From Streptomyces mangrovisoli (lineage in GTDB: Bacteria; Actinomycetota; Actinomycetes; Streptomycetales; Streptomycetaceae): a stretch of DNA of 61,081 nt. The notes under the pieces were generated by a model. It saw only the letters and a list, made by a program, of their open reading frames with translations. It made no database searches and was not told where the DNA came from. This document shows, piece after piece, positions 57,726-61,081 of this stretch. The stretch lies in assembly GCF_000974985.2 (NCBI RefSeq), contig NZ_LAVA02000079.1:1-61081 (forward strand), in the 5' to 3' direction. A program made the position numbers and the translations under genes. The stretch's first letter is position 1, and each line of letters starts with the position of its first letter.

Positions 57726-58928
57726 TCAGAGGAAGGTCAGACCCTCGCCCCGGTACGTCGGCACGGTCTCCGTGACCGCTTCGCCGCGCACCAGGTGCAG
57801 CACGTCGAACCGCTCGCACAGCTCGCCGGCCTTCGCGTGCCGGAACCACACCTTGTCGCCGATCAGCAGGTCGTCCGCGGGCGAGCCGAGCAGCGGGGTC
57901 TGCACCTCGCCGGGGCCCTCCTGGGGGTCGTAGCGCAGCCCCTCCGGAAGGTAGGGGACCGGCAGCCGGTCCGGGCCGGCCGCGCCGGACGCCGGGTAGC
58001 CGCCGCCGAGCACCGTCACCACGCCCACGCCGGGCCGCCGCACCACGGGCATGGCGAACAGGGCGGCCGGACGGCCGCTGAAGGACGTGTAGTTGTCGAA
58101 CAGGCGCGGCACGTACAGACCGGAGCCGGCCGCGATCTCGGTGACCGCGTCCTCGGCGGCCGTGTGCTGCACGCTGCCCGTGCCGCCGCCGTTGACGAAC
58201 TCCAGGTCGGGTGCCACGGCCCGGACCGCCCGCACCGCCTCGGCGCGCCGCTCGGCCAGCTCACGGCGGGCGGTGGCCTGCATCAGCCGGATCGCGCGCG
58301 AGCGCAGCGGGCGCCCGGCGACCGCGTCGCCGACCCCGGCGACATGGCCCTCGTACCCCATGATCCCGACCAGCCTGAAGCCCGGCCGCCGGGTCACCGC
58401 CCGCGCCAGCTCGGCGAGCTGGGCGGGGGAGTGCAGCGGGGAGCGCAGCGCGCCGACCCGCACCCGGCCGCCCAGCATCCGCAGCGAGGTGTCCAGCTCC
58501 AGACAGACCCGGATCACCTCACGGCCGCCGCCGCGGGCGCCCTCGATCAGATCGAGCTGGGCGACGTCGTCGACCATGACGGTGACGGCGGCGGCCAGCT
58601 TGGGGTCGCCGGCGAGTTCGGCGTAGGCCGCGCGGTCGGCCGAGGGATAGGCGAGCAGTACGTCGTCGAAGCCCGAGCGGGCCAGCCACAGGGACTCGGC
58701 GAGCGTGAAGGACATCAGGCCCGCGAAGCCGTCACGCGCGAGTACGCGTTCCAGCAGGGTCCGGCAGCGTACGGACTTGCTGGCGACGCGGATCGGCTTG
58801 CCGCCGGCGCGGCGGACGAGGTCGTCGGCGTTGGCCTCGAAGGCGTCCAGATCGACGATGGCGCAGGGCGCGTCGAGGTGGGCGGTGGCCCGGTCGTAAC
58901 GGGCCCGGTCGGTGGAGCGCGCAGTCAT
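57726..58928 (-). CDS. PLP-dependent amino-acid deaminase/aldolase (alanine-racemase fold)
   Basis: 400 residues, fold-type III PLP enzyme related to D-threonine aldolase and D-serine deaminase. PLP lysine probably in IRVASKSVRCRTLLERVL (about Lys49); GIMGYEGHVAGVGD, VNGGGTGSVQHT and VLGGGYPASG are further conserved parts, and the C-terminal PLLGSPADDLLIGDKVWFRHAKAGEL contains the likely metal-binding histidine region. ATG at 58928. Monocistronic, convergent with the DUF2510 gene and divergent from the right-edge ORF. Substrate unknown. Confidence 0.85.
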   Translation of the reverse strand: MTARSTDRARYDRATAHLDAPCAIVDLDAFEANADDLVRRAGGKPIRVASKSVRCRTLLERVLARDGFAGLMSFTLAESLWLARSGFDDVLLAYPSADRAAYAELAGDPKLAAAVTVMVDDVAQLDLIEGARGGGREVIRVCLELDTSLRMLGGRVRVGALRSPLHSPAQLAELARAVTRRPGFRLVGIMGYEGHVAGVGDAVAGRPLRSRAIRLMQATARRELAERRAEAVRAVRAVAPDLEFVNGGGTGSVQHTAAEDAVTEIAAGSGLYVPRLFDNYTSFSGRPAALFAMPVVRRPGVGVVTVLGGGYPASGAAGPDRLPVPYLPEGLRYDPQEGPGEVQTPLLGSPADDLLIGDKVWFRHAKAGELCERFDVLHLVRGEAVTETVPTYRGEGLTFL

Positions 58929-59203
58929 GAACGAAGCCTGCCAGACAGGATTACCGCAGGGTAGAGGGACGTTCCGGGCAGATGCCTCGGCCTCGTGGAC
59001 TGGTTCCCGTTCGAGCGCGGCCAACCCGTAGAGTGACGCGCACGTGCGGCGGATCGGCACCGGTCGAACGACCGCGTCCGGGATGGCGTCCCGTCCGCGC
59101 GGGTATGGCTGTGCCCGGGACGAACGCGTCCGCACCGGGCCGGGCGACAAGGACCACGCCCGAGGACGCGGAACGGCCCTGGGCACGAGGAAACGGGGGG
59201 TGC

Positions 59204-61081
59204 ATGAGCACGGAAGCGCGACGCGCCCCGGTCCCTCCGCAGCCCCCGTCCGCCCCGCACGGACCCACCGCGGACCACGACCCGACGGCCCCGGTCGGCC
59301 CCGAGGCCGGCAACCCCTCGCCCTTCTTCGGCGGCGCGCCGGGCGCGAACGGCACGACGACCCCGGGCGACGCGTCCGGTGCGAACGGCACGAGGACTCC
59401 GGGCGGCGCACAGATCGCCAACGGCTCGGCGGGCGCGAACAATACGACGACTTCGAACGGTACGGCGGCCTCGAACGCCACGGCGGCCTCGAACGGCCCG
59501 GCGGCCTCGAACGGCCCGGCGGGCGCGAACGACGCGATGGCCTCGAACAACACGACGGCCTCGAACGGTACGGCGGGCGTGCACGGCCCGGCCGTCTCGC
59601 GGACGCAGGCCTCGGGCGGGCAGGACGCGCCCGCCGACCCCACGCGGAACGCTTACCCCCGCCGCTTCGACGCGTGGTCCCGGTCGGACGCGGCGCCGGG
59701 GGGCACCCCGGCCAACACCCCGGCTCGCGGCGGCGCGGCCCACGCGAAGCGGTCCGGCGCGGGAGCGGCCACCCCGCCCGCACGCCTCGAGGGCCCGGCA
59801 CCCGCTCTCGGGCAGCAGCCGGTACGCCCCGAGGGCCTGGCGCCGGACGCCGGCCGGTCCGCGGCGGGCCCGCGGCAGCAGCTTCCGCGCGCCGAGACCC
59901 CCGCCCTGGGCACCACACAGCCCGCGCACCCGCAGGGACAGCGGCCGGGCGCCGAGGCGTCCGCCGCGAGCGCCATGCGGCCCGTACATCCGCAGGGCCG
60001 GCCCCCGCACGCCGAGGCCCCGGCCGCCGGGGCGAGTTGGGCGGATCTTGCCGCTGGTCGCCTTCCGGACGGCGCGGCCACCGGGCAGCCCGTGCCCCCG
60101 CAGGCACCGCGCGCCGACGCTCCGGCCGCCGGGGCGAGCTGGTCCGGGCTTGCCGCCGGTCGGCTTCCGGACCCCGCACCCACCGCGCAGCCCGTGCTCC
60201 CGCAGGGCCGGTCGCCGCGCGCCGAGGCGCCGGCCTCCGGCGTCGGCTGGTCCGAGCATGGTCCGGACCGGCTTCCGGGCGGCGAGGCGACCGCTTCGGG
60301 TGCCGTACCGCCCGCGCCGTCGCCGGGGCAGGCGCCGCGCCCCGACGCTCCCGCCGCCGGGGCGAGCAGGCCCGAGCGTGCCCCGGGTCGGTCTTCGGAC
60401 GCCGCGTCCTCCGGTCAGCCTGTGCCGCCGCAGGGGCGTTCACCGCGCGCCGGGGTGTCCGCCTCGGGTGCCGTACCCCCCACGCCGTCGCCGGGGCAGG
60501 CGCCGCGTGCCGACGCTCCGGTCGGGGGGCTGAGCTGGTCCGACCGTGCGCCGGGACAGCTTCCGGGCGCCGAGGCCGTACGCGCCTCGGGCAGCGAAGA
60601 GTCCGGGCGCCCGCAGACGCCCGGTGCCGAGTCCTCGTCCCCGCGCATCGCGGAGTCCGGGCAGCCCGCGCGCCCGCAGGGCCCGACGCCGCGCGCCGAG
60701 GCCCCGGCCTCAGGCGCCGCCCAGCCCGGGTCCGCGTCCGGGAAACCCGCGTCCGCGCAGCCCGCGTCCGCGCAGCCCACGTTCGGGAAGCCCGGGTCCG
60801 TGCAGTCCGCGCCGGGCAAGCCCGCGACCTCGCCGCCCGCGCGACCGGAGGCGTCCGCCCCGTCCGCGCGACCGGAGGCCTCGGCTCCCGCGCGCCCCGC
60901 CGCAGGCGTCCCCGTGGCCCCCGGCGAGCGGGCGCCCGAGTCCGGGGCGCCCGCGTCCTCCACCGGTCCCACCCCGCCCCGCTTCCCCGGCCCCCGGCCC
61001 TTCGCGCCGCACGTCACGCAGCCGCCCCCGCCCGCGGCCTCCGCGCGGTTCCCGGACGCGCCGCCGGCCACCGGTCAGGAC
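59204..61081 (+). CDS. Long low-complexity ORF running off the right edge (3' partial)
   Basis: 626 codons from the ATG at 59204 to the last base without a stop. The first part has Asn-rich repeats (ANGT, ASNGPA, ASNATA). Then come imperfect ~40-50-residue repeats with PQGRSPRAEAPA-SG and AGASWS-LAAGRLPD motifs, then an Ala/Pro/Ser-rich stretch. The sequence is disordered with no transmembrane segment so far. The folded part of the gene must lie beyond the window. Streptomycetes place such tails before D-Ala-D-Ala carboxypeptidase, kinase or membrane domains, but nothing here decides. The ribosome site is a weak GGGGGG tract. Confidence 0.65.
   Translation, partial: MSTEARRAPVPPQPPSAPHGPTADHDPTAPVGPEAGNPSPFFGGAPGANGTTTPGDASGANGTRTPGGAQIANGSAGANNTTTSNGTAASNATAASNGPAASNGPAGANDAMASNNTTASNGTAGVHGPAVSRTQASGGQDAPADPTRNAYPRRFDAWSRSDAAPGGTPANTPARGGAAHAKRSGAGAATPPARLEGPAPALGQQPVRPEGLAPDAGRSAAGPRQQLPRAETPALGTTQPAHPQGQRPGAEASAASAMRPVHPQGRPPHAEAPAAGASWADLAAGRLPDGAATGQPVPPQAPRADAPAAGASWSGLAAGRLPDPAPTAQPVLPQGRSPRAEAPASGVGWSEHGPDRLPGGEATASGAVPPAPSPGQAPRPDAPAAGASRPERAPGRSSDAASSGQPVPPQGRSPRAGVSASGAVPPTPSPGQAPRADAPVGGLSWSDRAPGQLPGAEAVRASGSEESGRPQTPGAESSSPRIAESGQPARPQGPTPRAEAPASGAAQPGSASGKPASAQPASAQPTFGKPGSVQSAPGKPATSPPARPEASAPSARPEASAPARPAAGVPVAPGERAPESGAPASSTGPTPPRFPGPRPFAPHVTQPPPPAASARFPDAPPATGQD

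Noticed and set aside
57726..60443. 905-codon minus-strand frame covering both the deaminase gene and the region of the right-edge ORF
   Set aside because: Only the part from 58928 down has protein family motifs; the rest is Arg/Pro-rich and lies upstream of a good ATG.

Overview
The window is chromosomal DNA from a Streptomyces-type actinomycete. The DNA is very GC-rich, GTG and TTG starts are common, and the left third has the gene order typical of the streptomycete Pup-proteasome locus. I saw no tRNA or rRNA genes, CRISPR array, prophage or insertion sequence.

Layout. (1) 1-4244: an M50 protease cut by the left edge, tRNA methyltransferase trmI, a small exported protein and a 3Fe-4S ferredoxin. 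(2) 4245-23481: the Pup-proteasome system and its usual actinobacterial neighbours. The order is arc (mpa), dop, pup, an endonuclease-VII-like gene, prcB, prcA, a LacI/MFS pair, pafA, two FKBP isomerases, pafB, pafC, two tiny ORFs, tatA, tatC and the Ski2-like helicase helY. PafA ligates Pup, Dop deamidates and removes it, Arc unfolds tagged substrates into the PrcAB chamber, and PafBC is the family's DNA-damage activator. A promoter matching the PafBC-dependent RecA-NDp consensus lies directly before helY, and a partial match lies before pup. (3) 23648-31230: allophanate hydrolase, a biotin carboxylase annotated as urea carboxylase and two DUF1989 proteins, divergent from a TetR gene. The set now looks more like guanidine assimilation than urea assimilation. 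(4) 31592-36248: a conservon (cvnA-D) plus a CYP157-like P450 that lacks the ExxR motif. (5) 36372-41884: a RluA-type pseudouridine synthase, an APC permease, and a PadR regulator with a DrrAB-type ABC exporter. The APC promoter carries almost the same palindrome as the TetR/guanidine promoter, which suggests one regulon. (6) 42020-50984: a siderophore-interacting reductase under an iron box, a 5'-3' exonuclease, a betaine-type ABC importer with permease and binding protein fused, an XRE-cupin regulator with a cytosolic metal-receptor-like protein, and a LysR/TDT exporter pair. (7) 51465-56618: an ethanolamine gamma-glutamylation module (glutamine amidotransferase, GntR repressor, glnA4, aldehyde dehydrogenase, SDR). 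(8) 56694-61081: a DUF2510 protein, a PLP amino-acid deaminase/aldolase, and a 626-codon low-complexity ORF that runs off the right edge.

Many convergent junctions contain long perfect hairpins. A recurring palindromic element with the core GCAGTTCCCCGCGCCCC appears in several intergenic gaps and forms a 67-bp tandem array near 51.0-51.4 kb. Starts were chosen from Shine-Dalgarno spacing and family knowledge. No database search was possible, so functions rest on recognised motifs and gene order.
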